Source: Sulfurimonas sp. (lineage in GTDB: Bacteria; Campylobacterota; Campylobacteria; Campylobacterales; Sulfurimonadaceae). From it: DNA of 34,771 nt. Under the pieces are notes generated by a model. It worked only from the letters and a program-made list of their open reading frames with translations, searched no databases and was not told where the DNA came from. The number at the start of each line of letters is the position of its first letter. The first letter of the stretch is position 1. The stretch lies in contig JALWLL010000103.1 of assembly GCA_026996295.1 (NCBI GenBank), forward strand, positions 1 through 34,771, written 5' to 3'. Positions 7,463 to 16,071 of the stretch are shown here, in pieces. The position numbers and the translations under genes were made by a program.

Positions 7463-8349
7463 GTAAATTTGTAGGAGCACACACAAGTGCAAGCGGTGGA
7501 GTTTTCAATGCTGCCAAAAATGCAAAAGAGATAGGCGCAAAAGCTTTTGCCCTCTTTACAAAAAACCAAAAGCGTTGGGAAGCAAAACCACTCGATAGCG
7601 AAACGATCGATAAGTTTCAAAGAGCGCTTGATGATGCGGGGATACTTCCAAAACATGTCTTGCCGCACGATAGTTACCTGATAAACCTCGGTCATCCCGA
7701 TGAGCAAAAACTTATCAAAAGCAGAATGGCTTTTATAGATGAGCTTGAGCGTTGCGAGCAGTTGGGGCTTGAGAGACTAAATTTTCATCCCGGAAGTCAT
7801 TTGGAAAAACTTACAAAAAAACAAAAAGAGGATACAGAGCTCGTCACTGAGATCGAGAACAAGTGTCTTGATGTGATCGCAGAGTCTATCAACATAGCGC
7901 TTGATAAAACAAGCGGTGTCAAAGCTGTGATCGAAAACACGGCAGGTCAGGGGAGCAATCTTGGGTACAAGTTTGAACATTTAGCTTCTATCATAGAAAA
8001 AGTAGAGGACAAATCACGTGTGGGTGTGTGTATAGACACCTGCCATATGTTTACGGCGGGTTATGATATCCGAACACGTGAGGCATACGATGCGACATGG
8101 AAAAGTTTTGCTGATATAGTTGGGTTTGAATATCTCAGCGGTATGCATATCAACGACTCAAAACCACCTCTTGGAAGTCGTGTGGATAGACACCACTCTT
8201 TGGGTCAGGGCGAGATAGGACTCGATGCCTTTGGCTTTATCATGAATGATGAGAGGATGGATGATATCCCTCTTGTCCTTGAGACCATTGATGAAACGAT
8301 CTGGAAAGAGGAGATAGAGCTTTTATATTCACTTCAAAAAGAGAAGTGA
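7459..8349 (+). CDS. nfo: Endonuclease IV (AP endonuclease, base excision repair)
   Basis: This 296-residue protein matches endonuclease IV throughout: [11 protein letters not shown] at the N-terminus, then [34 protein letters not shown], and [26 protein letters not shown]. These segments hold the His, Asp and Glu residues that bind the three zinc ions. The enzyme cuts the backbone 5' of abasic sites and clears 3' blocking groups. Its length is normal for the family. The start ATG overlaps the lipoprotein stop by 4 bases. A 9-bp hairpin covers its stop codon. Confidence 0.97.
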   Translation: MSKFVGAHTSASGGVFNAAKNAKEIGAKAFALFTKNQKRWEAKPLDSETIDKFQRALDDAGILPKHVLPHDSYLINLGHPDEQKLIKSRMAFIDELERCEQLGLERLNFHPGSHLEKLTKKQKEDTELVTEIENKCLDVIAESINIALDKTSGVKAVIENTAGQGSNLGYKFEHLASIIEKVEDKSRVGVCIDTCHMFTAGYDIRTREAYDATWKSFADIVGFEYLSGMHINDSKPPLGSRVDRHHSLGQGEIGLDAFGFIMNDERMDDIPLVLETIDETIWKEEIELLYSLQKEK

Positions 8350-8351
8350 AT
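8327..8351. terminator. Hairpin over the nfo stop codon, possible bidirectional terminator
   Basis: ATTCACTTC (8327-8335) and GAAGTGAAT (8343-8351) form a 9-bp perfect stem with a 7-base A-rich loop. The nfo stop (TGA 8347-8349) is inside the right arm and the convergent lipase gene stops at 8363. The downstream run ATATTTTA is a weak T-tract on the plus strand; on the minus strand the stem is followed by TATAAAAGC, which is not a T-tract. The assignment is therefore tentative. Confidence 0.4.
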
Positions 8352-8362
8352 AGAGTGATATT

Positions 8363-10393
8363 TTAAGGGTTATAAAGCAGGGAAGCATCATTGACTTGGA
8401 TGTATGAACCTGTCGAGTTCACAAAAGAAGCCGTTTGTGTTTGCATCTCAACCGTTGCACTTACAGAAGCGGAAGGATCAAGTATGGAGCTGTGATCACC
8501 CACTGTAAACCTTGCAACTTTGTTTGGTTTTACACTCGCGGATGCAGTAAGGTTTTCAGTTTGCATATAAGTTAGAAGTGGTTCCGTTCCTGAGAGTGGT
8601 GCGGTTGCCACCGAGTTTGGAATAACCTGATCACTTGTTCCCTCTGTGCCGTTTCCAACTACCTCTATAGCAAAAATATTTTGAGTTGCGCCAACTATCA
8701 TTGCGTAGTTTATAGGGTCTGCATCATCTAAAACCGTTTGTGTCGCTAACATAAATGCATCATATTCAGCACTTCCCTTGATAATACCCTTACTCGCAAG
8801 CCCGGCTTCTATAATAGGTCCAAAGCTAGCAGAGTTGTTGAGAAGTTGTGCTATACCGCCGCCTGGCATCGCCAAAGTAACACCCTCAAGTGTAGTGTGT
8901 GCAAGGTAGCCAAAAGATGCAATAGTCCCTAGTGAGTGACCTACAAAAGCAACTTTGGAAGCATCAAATTTTAAGCCGTCTGTTGCCACAACACTCCCAA
9001 AACTGTTTTGCAGAGCAATCAAATCGGAGGTTGTTTGTCGTACATTGTCACGTGAGGTTAGAAGTGAAGCAAGGTTGATATAGTGTGTTCCGGAAGGATC
9101 TATAACACCATCAGGACCCGCTTCAAGTGTTGTGTTGTTTACAAGATCCAAATCAAACGTACGCTCAAGCGTCGGTAGGTAAAGCCCGCTTGTGTTGTCA
9201 TCTATACCGTGAAGAGGGAGGTCGATGGCAACTGCCGCATAGCCGGCATTTGCAAGTGCTTCTGAGATAGCCAGAAGGTTGGTTCTGTTTTGTGTGATAC
9301 CATGTTGAAAAATCACCACAGGCCATCCATCAGTGGGCATAGCGGACGTGTTGGGTACAGTTGCAAGTACCGGAATGCTAATAGTCGCATTGAGCTCCGG
9401 CAGTGATGAACTTGCGTTGAACTCAAATGAGTTTGTTAGAGGTGCCGTGTCGTATTTGGATCGTGCTTTTGCCAAGTAGTACGGAACGTTAGAGAGTGTT
9501 CCGGCATATACTTTTGCTATGCCGTACATACTGCTGACATCTGCACCCGTGGATGCAATGATATCTTTGGATGTTAAATTAGTGTCTGCCAGACCCATAG
9601 CCCCAGTGGGGTTGTTTGTGGCAAATGCATCGGCTATATCACCGATGCTTTGTGTTTTAAAGTTCCATGCGCTGACTATATCTTCTCTTTTGATATTGGT
9701 ATCATAAGCCAAAGTAAGGCCAATCATTTGCTGGGTGAGTTGGCGGATACTCTCGAAGGTTGTCGCATCATCAATACTTAAATTTGTATGGTTTCCTGTA
9801 GCATCAACAAGGGCAGTTGTTCTAAGAAGTAACTCAGAAGCAACATCGGGAGCTATCGGTTTGTTGTTATTGTCAACAATACCATTGGTGAGAACAACAG
9901 CATAGTTGGTCGCACTTTTAAGCGGTTTGACCGGAAGTATCACTATTTTAGAGCCACTTGTTGTTGCAATATAATCACCGTTAATAAGGTTTGGTACATG
10001 AAAAGTAAGTTCACTCGCAATACCTGAGTCGCCGATCTCATAAAGGTGGATGTTGCCATAGAGTGAAGATGCGTTGATCTCTCCGTTAAAACTTACAGTG
10101 ATAGGTGAAGTTGTTGAGAAACCGTTAAGCTCGTTAAGCGCATATTTGACACTTGCATCGGAATCTGAAGGTTCGTAAGGGATGTTAAGTGTGACATCAT
10201 CGGCATCATTTGTTGAGCTGGAATTTGCTGCAAAAAGAATATTGTTCGGGTAGGGGATATCTCCACCTGCGGCATCAAAAACAATATAACCACCTGCTTC
10301 ATAGGGTGCTTCTAAAGTGACATCATTACTGGTGTCATTGCCACACCCAACCATCATAAATGCGAGTAGTGCGGAAAATAAAACTCGTCTCAT
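8363..10393 (-). CDS. VolA-like surface lipoprotein lipase (alpha/beta hydrolase)
   Basis: This 676-residue protein has a lipobox (MMVGC, Cys17). The early segment GGDIPYPNNILF matches the typical (V/I)P(F/Y)PN start of the bacterial virulence-factor lipase N domain. A C-terminal alpha/beta hydrolase follows: FQHGITQNR (oxyanion-type HG), VAFVGHSLGTIASF with nucleophile Ser487, DQVIPN as a likely acid region, and GDHSSILDP with His634 as the likely catalytic His. VolA of Vibrio cholerae is a surface-exposed lysophospholipase encoded beside fadL, and here the divergent neighbour is a FadL-type transporter. The likely job is release of fatty acids from external phospholipids at the cell surface. 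AAGGAG lies 4 bases before the ATG. It is not a plain cytosolic esterase, because the N-domain and lipobox are present. Confidence 0.85.
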   Translation of the reverse strand: MRRVLFSALLAFMMVGCGNDTSNDVTLEAPYEAGGYIVFDAAGGDIPYPNNILFAANSSSTNDADDVTLNIPYEPSDSDASVKYALNELNGFSTTSPITVSFNGEINASSLYGNIHLYEIGDSGIASELTFHVPNLINGDYIATTSGSKIVILPVKPLKSATNYAVVLTNGIVDNNNKPIAPDVASELLLRTTALVDATGNHTNLSIDDATTFESIRQLTQQMIGLTLAYDTNIKREDIVSAWNFKTQSIGDIADAFATNNPTGAMGLADTNLTSKDIIASTGADVSSMYGIAKVYAGTLSNVPYYLAKARSKYDTAPLTNSFEFNASSSLPELNATISIPVLATVPNTSAMPTDGWPVVIFQHGITQNRTNLLAISEALANAGYAAVAIDLPLHGIDDNTSGLYLPTLERTFDLDLVNNTTLEAGPDGVIDPSGTHYINLASLLTSRDNVRQTTSDLIALQNSFGSVVATDGLKFDASKVAFVGHSLGTIASFGYLAHTTLEGVTLAMPGGGIAQLLNNSASFGPIIEAGLASKGIIKGSAEYDAFMLATQTVLDDADPINYAMIVGATQNIFAIEVVGNGTEGTSDQVIPNSVATAPLSGTEPLLTYMQTENLTASASVKPNKVARFTVGDHSSILDPSASVSATVEMQTQTASFVNSTGSYIQVNDASLLYNP

Positions 10394-10562
10394 ACCTTCT
10401 CCTTAAAAAAACATTCGCTTACATTCTATCAAAAACGATTTAGAAGTTTCTTGAAAGGGATGAAAAATGAGATTTTAATGAATACCGTGTAACTAACTTA
10501 GTGAATATTTTGTATTATTTTGGTAGTATTATGAACTTTTGATTTTATTTTGGAGAAGTAGT
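10394..10562. promoter_or_regulatory. Divergent intergenic region between the lipase and fadL genes
   Basis: This 169-bp AT-rich gap must hold the promoters for both genes. Toward fadL there are two TATTAT boxes, at 10513-10518 and 10527-10532, and a ribosome-binding site GGAGAA at 10552-10557. Toward the lipase only the AAGGAGAAGG ribosome-binding site is clear. I found no obvious palindrome for a fatty-acid regulator. Confidence 0.45.
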
Positions 10563-11798
10563 ATGTTAAGTGTTGGTGTGAAGCGTGAAAAGTACAAAGC
10601 TAAAAAGTTAGCCCTCTTATCTTTAGTAACAGCATGTTCTTTATATGCCGGAGGGTATAAGATACCGGAAGTCTCCACAAATGGAGTAGCCTTGAGTGCT
10701 GCAAATGTTGCACACTCTCACGGAGCAGATGCAGCGTACTACAACCCTGCCAATATGATCTTTATGGATAATGGCAGTTCTTTGGAAGCTGACCTTATCT
10801 ATATAGGACTTGATCCTGTCAAGTATAAGGGTAAAATTCCGGGAGATACTACAGATTATGACATCAATGCGCAGCGTGAAAACTTTTTAATCCCCTCTCT
10901 TAACTATGTGTCTGAAAAATTGGCAAATAACACGAGAGTTGGACTCAGTATTGTCGTGCCTGGGGGACTCTCAAAAAGATGGAGTGATGCTCCGGCTAAA
11001 GACAAGGCGGAGGAGTTTACACTTGAGATTGTAGAGATCAACCCAACGGCGGCTTTTGAGATAAGCAGTAAGGTCGCTTTTGCAGTGGGTTTTAGAATCG
11101 TGCATACATCGGGCATCGTAAAAAGTACAGCGGCCGTCTCAAGAGATATGACGGGAGACAGTATAGATTTCGGATACAACATGGCACTGGCTTATAAGCC
11201 AAACAAAAACTTCGATATCGGTGTTACCTACCGCTCACAGGTCAACTTGACAGTTGAAGGTGATGCCAAACTATACAACCCGACAGCACTTGCTTATGAT
11301 GGCGGGGGAAGTGTCAGCGTACCGCTTCCGGCAGCTCTTAATGTTGCAGTTGCTTACACACTTCCTTCTAAAACTACAGTAGAAGTTGTTTATGAGAGAA
11401 ACTTTTGGTCTGCATACAGAGTGTTAGATTTTAACTACGCGGGTAACATAGGAAATCTTACACCATATTTTGATGATCCTATTGCAAAAAACTGGAACGA
11501 TGTCAGTGCATATCGTTTGGGTGTTACACAAAAACTTGATGAGTTGACGCTTATGGCGGGTGCAGTTTATGATGAGTCTCCTGTTCCGGATGAAACGATA
11601 GGGTTTGAACTTCCGGATTCAAACTCTTTGTCTGTTTCTTTAGGTATGCGTTATCAGATCAATGAAAAAGTAAATATCGGCGTCTCCGCTTTGTACTCCA
11701 TGAGAGAGAGCAGAACGGTTGACAATGATGATGTTGATGGAGAGTTCTCAAACTCTAATGTTCTGATAGCTTCCGTTGGCTTAGGTTATAAATTTTAA
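10563..11798 (+). CDS. fadL: OmpP1/FadL family outer-membrane long-chain fatty acid transporter
   Basis: This is a protein of about 411 residues. The ATG at 10563 is chosen because GGAGAA lies 5 bases upstream; an upstream TTG at 10539 has no such site. The signal peptide (1-29, ending SLYA) is followed by GGYKIPEVSTNGVALSAANV, like the FadL hatch N-terminus, and by YYNPANM (61-65), the NPA motif of the family. The rest alternates as in a 14-strand barrel and ends in an aromatic, VGLGYKF, the outer-membrane insertion signal. It would move hydrophobic substrates across the outer membrane. Divergent pairing with a VolA-like lipase supports fatty acids as substrate, although FadL-family members in other bacteria also carry hydrocarbons. 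The AAA ATPase gene begins 8 bases after its stop. Confidence 0.9.
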   Translation: MLSVGVKREKYKAKKLALLSLVTACSLYAGGYKIPEVSTNGVALSAANVAHSHGADAAYYNPANMIFMDNGSSLEADLIYIGLDPVKYKGKIPGDTTDYDINAQRENFLIPSLNYVSEKLANNTRVGLSIVVPGGLSKRWSDAPAKDKAEEFTLEIVEINPTAAFEISSKVAFAVGFRIVHTSGIVKSTAAVSRDMTGDSIDFGYNMALAYKPNKNFDIGVTYRSQVNLTVEGDAKLYNPTALAYDGGGSVSVPLPAALNVAVAYTLPSKTTVEVVYERNFWSAYRVLDFNYAGNIGNLTPYFDDPIAKNWNDVSAYRLGVTQKLDELTLMAGAVYDESPVPDETIGFELPDSNSLSVSLGMRYQINEKVNIGVSALYSMRESRTVDNDDVDGEFSNSNVLIASVGLGYKF

Positions 11799-11806
11799 GG
11801 GGTAAT

Positions 11807-13543
11807 TTGAAAACACTAGTTGACTTTTTAGAAGCGAAAAAAATTGAAAAATCTGAAATTTTTGTTCATTTAAAATGTAGCAAGTCTGAGGCACAGATGC
11901 TTCAGTATTTGGCAAAACGATATATGCAGGGGCAGGATGATGTGCTTGTTTTGGATCTTTTACAGGATATGTATGAGGGTAAAAAGTATGAATTTTTACA
12001 ATATTTACAAAATGTAAAGATCCTTTTGGAGTTGGGTTGGCTGCATCAGCAGAGTTTTACACCGTTAAAGATTTCAGAAGTCACTCCGCTTGAGCTTCTC
12101 AACACTGCCGTAGGTTTAAGCCCATCGTTCTTAAAACTTTTACAAGATGGTACTCTTGAACTTGATCTTCCTGATATTAAGCCGTATGCAGATCATTTGG
12201 AGTATCTTCAGGATCAGTTTTTTAGAATTGAGCTTTATCAGAAGATGAGCGTGATCCGTCAAAATGTTCATGAACACTCTCTTGGGATAGACAGAGTCCA
12301 AAACAAACTGCAGCATCTTGAGAAGCGGATACAAGAGAGAGTGGAGCAAACTTCTGAAAATCTTGTACTTGACAAGTTTTTTAAACAAAAAAAGATGGAC
12401 ACGAAAGAGCAGGTGATCTTTATAGCACTTTTACGTGAAGAGTATAGTGCGACCGATGCGTCTTTGCGTGAGATGAACACTCTTATCGATCTGATCTCAC
12501 TCGATGAGTACGAGCGCATCAAAAACCGATCTCTTTTGGAAGAGGGCTCAAACCTTCTAAGTGGCGGTATCATTGACTATGAGGAGATGCTTAATCCTTT
12601 TGGGGGTATTTCCCGTTCATTTTATATAGTGGATGATGTGCTTCAAAGTATAATTCATCCACAAAAAAATAAAAAAGTTCGTAAACTCAAGCTTGATATG
12701 CTTATGGATGAGCAGGATATTTTTGAACTTATAGAGCCTGAGACATCGCTCGATGATGTAGTTTTGAACAAAAAAACAAGAGATACTCTCAACAACCTTA
12801 TGCGTCAGGTGGATAAAGAGGTTGTCAACCGTCTTGTTGAGTGGGGCATTAAGGATAAAAAGAGTGGCATTGATGCCCGCATCATCTTTTACGGTCATGC
12901 GGGAACGGGTAAAACTATGACGGCATACTCCCTTGCCAAATCACTTAAACGACAGGTACTCTCTTTTGACTGTTCTAAAATACTCTCAATGTATGTAGGT
13001 GAGAGTGAAAAAAATGTTCGTAGAATTTTCGATACTTTTTACGAGTTGAGTGAGAAAACAAAAACAGAACCTATTTTACTGCTCAACGAAGCAGATCAGT
13101 TTTTAAGTGCACGTTCAAGTGGTATAAGCTCAAGTGCAGACCAGATGCACAACCAGATGCAAAATATCTTTTTAGAGCAGATCGAAAACTTTAAAGGGAT
13201 GCTCATAGCGACAACGAATCTTCTTGAAAATATCGATAAGGCATTTTCGAGACGTTTTAACTATAAAATAGAGTTTAAAAAACCTGATCAGCTTCAAAGA
13301 GTACAACTTTGGGAGAAGATGCTTCCAAAAGAGGCGCCTTATGAAGATGGTTTTAGTATAGAGTCTTTGGCAAAATACTCCTTAACGGGTGGGCAGATAA
13401 ATTTAATCATTAAAAATACTGCTTATAAAGTAGCAGTAAGAGAGGAACCTGTTTTTTCACTGGATGATTTCATAGAGGAGATCAGTAAAGAAAAAGAGGG
13501 GAACTTTGATAGTGAAAAATCGATGGGTTTTTTAAATAAGTAG
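11807..13543 (+). CDS. AAA-family ATPase of unknown role, downstream of fadL
   Basis: This 578-residue protein has an unrecognised N-terminal half with a predicted coiled stretch (LQHLEKRIQERVEQ) and a C-terminal AAA module. That module has GHAGTGKT (Walker A, 363-370), LLLNEADQF (Walker B region with Asn427 in place of the usual Asp, followed by Glu428), LIATTNL (sensor 1), and SRRFNYKIEF (arginine finger region). The N-for-D change is also found in a subset of bacterial AAA proteins, so ATPase activity cannot be excluded. The TTG start at 11807 is used, with AAGGGG just before it. It is probably co-transcribed with fadL. It may be a remodelling ATPase; its partner is unknown. Confidence 0.85.
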   Translation: MKTLVDFLEAKKIEKSEIFVHLKCSKSEAQMLQYLAKRYMQGQDDVLVLDLLQDMYEGKKYEFLQYLQNVKILLELGWLHQQSFTPLKISEVTPLELLNTAVGLSPSFLKLLQDGTLELDLPDIKPYADHLEYLQDQFFRIELYQKMSVIRQNVHEHSLGIDRVQNKLQHLEKRIQERVEQTSENLVLDKFFKQKKMDTKEQVIFIALLREEYSATDASLREMNTLIDLISLDEYERIKNRSLLEEGSNLLSGGIIDYEEMLNPFGGISRSFYIVDDVLQSIIHPQKNKKVRKLKLDMLMDEQDIFELIEPETSLDDVVLNKKTRDTLNNLMRQVDKEVVNRLVEWGIKDKKSGIDARIIFYGHAGTGKTMTAYSLAKSLKRQVLSFDCSKILSMYVGESEKNVRRIFDTFYELSEKTKTEPILLLNEADQFLSARSSGISSSADQMHNQMQNIFLEQIENFKGMLIATTNLLENIDKAFSRRFNYKIEFKKPDQLQRVQLWEKMLPKEAPYEDGFSIESLAKYSLTGGQINLIIKNTAYKVAVREEPVFSLDDFIEEISKEKEGNFDSEKSMGFLNK

Positions 13544-13557
13544 CTTTTTAGAGCTAC
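13540..13557. terminator. Symmetric hairpin holding both convergent stop codons
   Basis: GTAGCT (13540-13545), a 6-base loop TTTTAG and AGCTAC (13552-13557) form a perfect stem. The ATPase stop (TAG 13541-13543) is in one arm and the opposite gene's stop (13554-13556) in the other. On the plus strand it is followed by CCTTTTGTG, and on the minus strand by TTATTTAAAAAA. This is consistent with a weak bidirectional terminator. Confidence 0.5.
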
Positions 13558-13955
13558 CCTTTTGTGTCATATTTAAGAAAAGAGATAAAAATCCACGTAA
13601 GAGCTATAGTTGCTACAATCTCATAGCCTATCGCCCAGATGATAAAAAAAGCGCTGGTGTCGAGTAGTTTGTAGTTTTCAAAAACGCCTCCGGTAATAAC
13701 AAAAAACAAGAAGAGGTTTCCGACAATATAGGGAACAAGGATAAAATAACCGGTATAGAAGACACCCTCCCATCCATCAGGTGCAAAAGAGAGATCTTTA
13801 AGACGAATCTCCTGCGATCCAAAAGATTTTTTTACTTTTTTTACAGGTCTTGGGCGTTTTGTTTTTTCTTCATCATTAAGCTTCTCTTCACGAAGTATAT
13901 AGTCATAGTAAATCTCATTTTTGCGCTTACTGATGATATCAACTGAGTGCTCCAT
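13554..13955 (-). CDS. Small two-helix membrane protein of unknown function
   Basis: This 133-residue protein starts at 13955, where AGGAGA lies 4 bases upstream on the minus strand (ACAGGAGAAATCATGG). An in-frame earlier start at 13976 has no such site. The first 75 residues are basic and charged (KTKRPRPVKKVKKSFGS) and look cytoplasmic. Then come two hydrophobic segments, around FILVPYIVGNLFLFFVI and FIIWAIGYEIVATIALTWIF, ending in a short basic tail. No family was recognised. It is convergent with the AAA ATPase and shares a terminator-like hairpin with it. Confidence 0.7.
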   Translation of the reverse strand: MEHSVDIISKRKNEIYYDYILREEKLNDEEKTKRPRPVKKVKKSFGSQEIRLKDLSFAPDGWEGVFYTGYFILVPYIVGNLFLFFVITGGVFENYKLLDTSAFFIIWAIGYEIVATIALTWIFISFLKYDTKG

Positions 13956-14373
13956 GATTTCTCCTGTATTGTACAAAATTTGTTATCGCCTGCATTTTAT
14001 CACAAATATAATTAATAACTAATGAAATATTGGCTTTTTCAATACAAAAGCAAGAGAAATTTCAGCTTTTACTCTGCATTTGTTTTTTATAATATTTAAG
14101 GTTAAATTCTCGATTGTTTTGCTAAAATATTACCAATCTACACACTGTTTTAACTCCGTGGAGTAGAGTGTTCCATTTAGTGACATTTTACACTACTTCC
14201 CCTCTGATACTCTTTTTTTTAATACTCTTTTAGTTATAGTGCAAACAACTGTTTTTTCTAATGTAAACAATGGCAAAAAACTTCATTTTTTGCTGTTATT
14301 TTTTGTAGAAAACAAAATTATCTAATAGAGCTGCATCTTTTGAAGGTGTAGTTTTAAAAAAAAGGTAGGTTAT
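13956..14373. promoter_or_regulatory. 418-bp AT-rich region upstream of the nuo operon
   Basis: This holds no supported gene; the longest small frames lack ribosome-binding sites. It must carry the promoter(s) of the nuo operon and of the divergent membrane protein. The -10-like candidates toward nuo are TAAAAT (14123-14128) and TATCTAAT (14319-14326), neither with a standard -35. A perfect A/T-rich hairpin lies at 14273-14293 (GCAAAAAA, CTTCA, TTTTTTGC). The nuoA ribosome-binding site is a weak AAGGTAGG stretch just before 14374. The long leader suggests some regulation, but no operator was identified. Confidence 0.4.
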
Positions 14374-14763
14374 ATGGAGCACATCGCTACTGCAAATCCA
14401 TATTTTGGTGTATTTGTACTTTTCGTTATAACGTTTGGGGCATTTATTGCAACAACTGTTATCGCAAGACTTGCGAGTCGCGCACTAGCAGCTAAAGATG
14501 CTGAGAAAATTAAACTTTCAGTTTACGAATGTGGACCAGAAATAACAAAACAGCCAAATAGAGTATCTCCGCAGTTTTATCTGTTTGCACTTCTATTTTT
14601 GTTGTTTGATGTTGAGATCGTCTTTATGTTCCCTTGGGCAGTCGATTTTAAACTTCTTGGTTGGTTTGGTTTTGCTGAGATGTTAATGTTTATTTTGTTA
14701 TTAACTATTGGTTTTGTATATGCATGGAAAAAAGGAGCGCTTGAATGGCACAACATAAAATAA
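14374..14763 (+). CDS. nuoA: Complex I subunit A
   Basis: This 129-residue membrane subunit has three hydrophobic helices. The loop motif YECGPE between helix 1 and 2 and [11 protein letters not shown] in helix 2 are the classic NuoA signatures. It belongs to the quinone-proximal membrane arm near NuoH, NuoJ and NuoK. It is the first gene of the operon and overlaps nuoB by 19 bases. Confidence 0.96.
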   Translation: MEHIATANPYFGVFVLFVITFGAFIATTVIARLASRALAAKDAEKIKLSVYECGPEITKQPNRVSPQFYLFALLFLLFDVEIVFMFPWAVDFKLLGWFGFAEMLMFILLLTIGFVYAWKKGALEWHNIK

Positions 14764-15254
14764 ATTATACGCAAGATGGCGGTTTACCGGTCGCACTTAC
14801 GAGTATTGACAAGATTGTGAACTGGGGTCGTTCCAACTCACTCTGGGCACTTACCTATGGTCTGGCTTGTTGTGGTATCGAGATGATGGCTTCTGGGGCA
14901 TCGAGATTTGACTTTGACCGTTTTGGTACGATCTTTAGAGCTTCTCCTCGTCAGGCAGATGTTATGATAGTAGCGGGAACGCTTACGAAGAAACACGCAG
15001 AGTTCATTAAACGTTTGTACGATCAAATGACAGAACCAAGATGGGTGATATCTATGGGTTCATGTGCTAACACAGGGGGTATGTTCAATACTTACGCAAC
15101 TGTTCAGGGTGTTGACCGTATTATTCCTGTTGATCTGTACCTACCGGGTTGTGCACCTCGTCCTGAGACACTTCAGTATGGGGTGATGCTTCTTCAGAAG
15201 AAGATCCGTGCAAACCATGCTTCTAAAGCACAAAAAGCTAAAAGGTTAATGTAA
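14745..15254 (+). CDS. nuoB: Complex I subunit B (Fe-S cluster N2)
   Basis: This 169-residue subunit binds the terminal 4Fe-4S cluster N2, which reduces quinone. Ligands are all present: the adjacent pair Cys42-Cys43 in LACCGIEMM, Cys107 in GSCANTGG, and Cys136 in PGCAPRPE. The start is supported by AAGGAG about 7 bases upstream, inside nuoA. The stop overlaps the nuoC start (TAATG). This part of the peripheral arm is fully conserved, unlike the NADH-input end. Confidence 0.98.
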   Translation: MAQHKINYTQDGGLPVALTSIDKIVNWGRSNSLWALTYGLACCGIEMMASGASRFDFDRFGTIFRASPRQADVMIVAGTLTKKHAEFIKRLYDQMTEPRWVISMGSCANTGGMFNTYATVQGVDRIIPVDLYLPGCAPRPETLQYGVMLLQKKIRANHASKAQKAKRLM

Positions 15255-16060
15255 TGAGAGCATATACACCTAAAGATGATGTTCAGGCAAAAGCATACTA
15301 TACGGATAGATACTATGTAGCTCCACAGGTACCTAAAAGTGAAGTTGATACAGATGAAGTTTTTGCAAGTGACCTAGAGGCTATTAAGGCAAAGTTTGAA
15401 GTGAAAGAGGCTTTTATACAAGTAGAGCAGATGGTTGTTTACATCAATGCTCATGATATTTACGGTGTTTTAGAGTTGATGAGAGATGAGTTGGAATATA
15501 CTCAGCTTTCAGAGCTTTCAGCTATTGATTGGTTGGCTAAAGATAACACTTTTGAGATCTTCTATCAGATGCTTAGCATGAAAAAGCGTAAACGTATCCG
15601 TATAAAATACTTTATACAAAACGGTCAGGCAGTTGACTCTGTTGAAAAGCTTTTTAGAAGTGCGGATTGGTCAGAGCGTGAGATGTATGATATGTTCGGT
15701 ATCGAAGCCAATGGACATCCTTTTATGAAACGTATCCTTATGCCGTATGACTGGCAGGGTCATCCCCTTTTAAAAACGTATCCGCTGCAAGGTGACGAGT
15801 TTGCTTCATGGTATGAAGTAGATAAGATCTACGGCAAGGAAGCAAGAGAAGAGATCGGACCTGAGATCCGTGATACTGCAAGAGTGGACAGATATGATTC
15901 TCAAAGATTCGCACGTTTAGGTTTTGAAGTACCTAAAGGAACAGAGATCACAGGTGAAGAAGAGAGAAATGTGGACTCTTATCAAGAGGAAGAGGGCGTA
16001 TTCATGATCAAAAAATTAAATAAAGAGACATCAAAAATTGTTGATGATCCTCAGAGATAG
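15254..16060 (+). CDS. nuoC: Complex I subunit C
   Basis: This 268-residue subunit of the connecting arm carries the family signature [18 protein letters not shown] followed by [13 protein letters not shown]. It is separate from nuoD, not fused as in E. coli. The N-terminal 75 residues and the acidic C-terminus beyond the signature make it somewhat longer than a minimal NuoC. It has no cofactor. It contacts NuoD and NuoB near the quinone site. Confidence 0.97.
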   Translation: MRAYTPKDDVQAKAYYTDRYYVAPQVPKSEVDTDEVFASDLEAIKAKFEVKEAFIQVEQMVVYINAHDIYGVLELMRDELEYTQLSELSAIDWLAKDNTFEIFYQMLSMKKRKRIRIKYFIQNGQAVDSVEKLFRSADWSEREMYDMFGIEANGHPFMKRILMPYDWQGHPLLKTYPLQGDEFASWYEVDKIYGKEAREEIGPEIRDTARVDRYDSQRFARLGFEVPKGTEITGEEERNVDSYQEEEGVFMIKKLNKETSKIVDDPQR

Positions 16061-16071
16061 GGTGGTAAAAT

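Noticed and set aside
10539..10562. Upstream TTG start for the FadL protein, adding eight residues
   Set aside because: The ATG at 10563 has GGAGAA at the right spacing, and the added residues contain that ribosome-binding site itself.
13956..13976. Earlier start for the small membrane protein
   Set aside because: The ATG at 13955 has AGGAGA just upstream; the earlier start has none and would include that site in the coding sequence.
14020..14100. Short 25-codon plus-strand frame in the region upstream of nuoA
   Set aside because: It has no ribosome-binding site and no recognisable sequence; the base composition is that of the AT-rich spacer.
14271..14293. Possible sigma-54 promoter (TGGC ... 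TTGC) upstream of nuoA
   Set aside because: The GG to GC spacing is 18 bases, not the required 10, and the rest of the consensus is missing.
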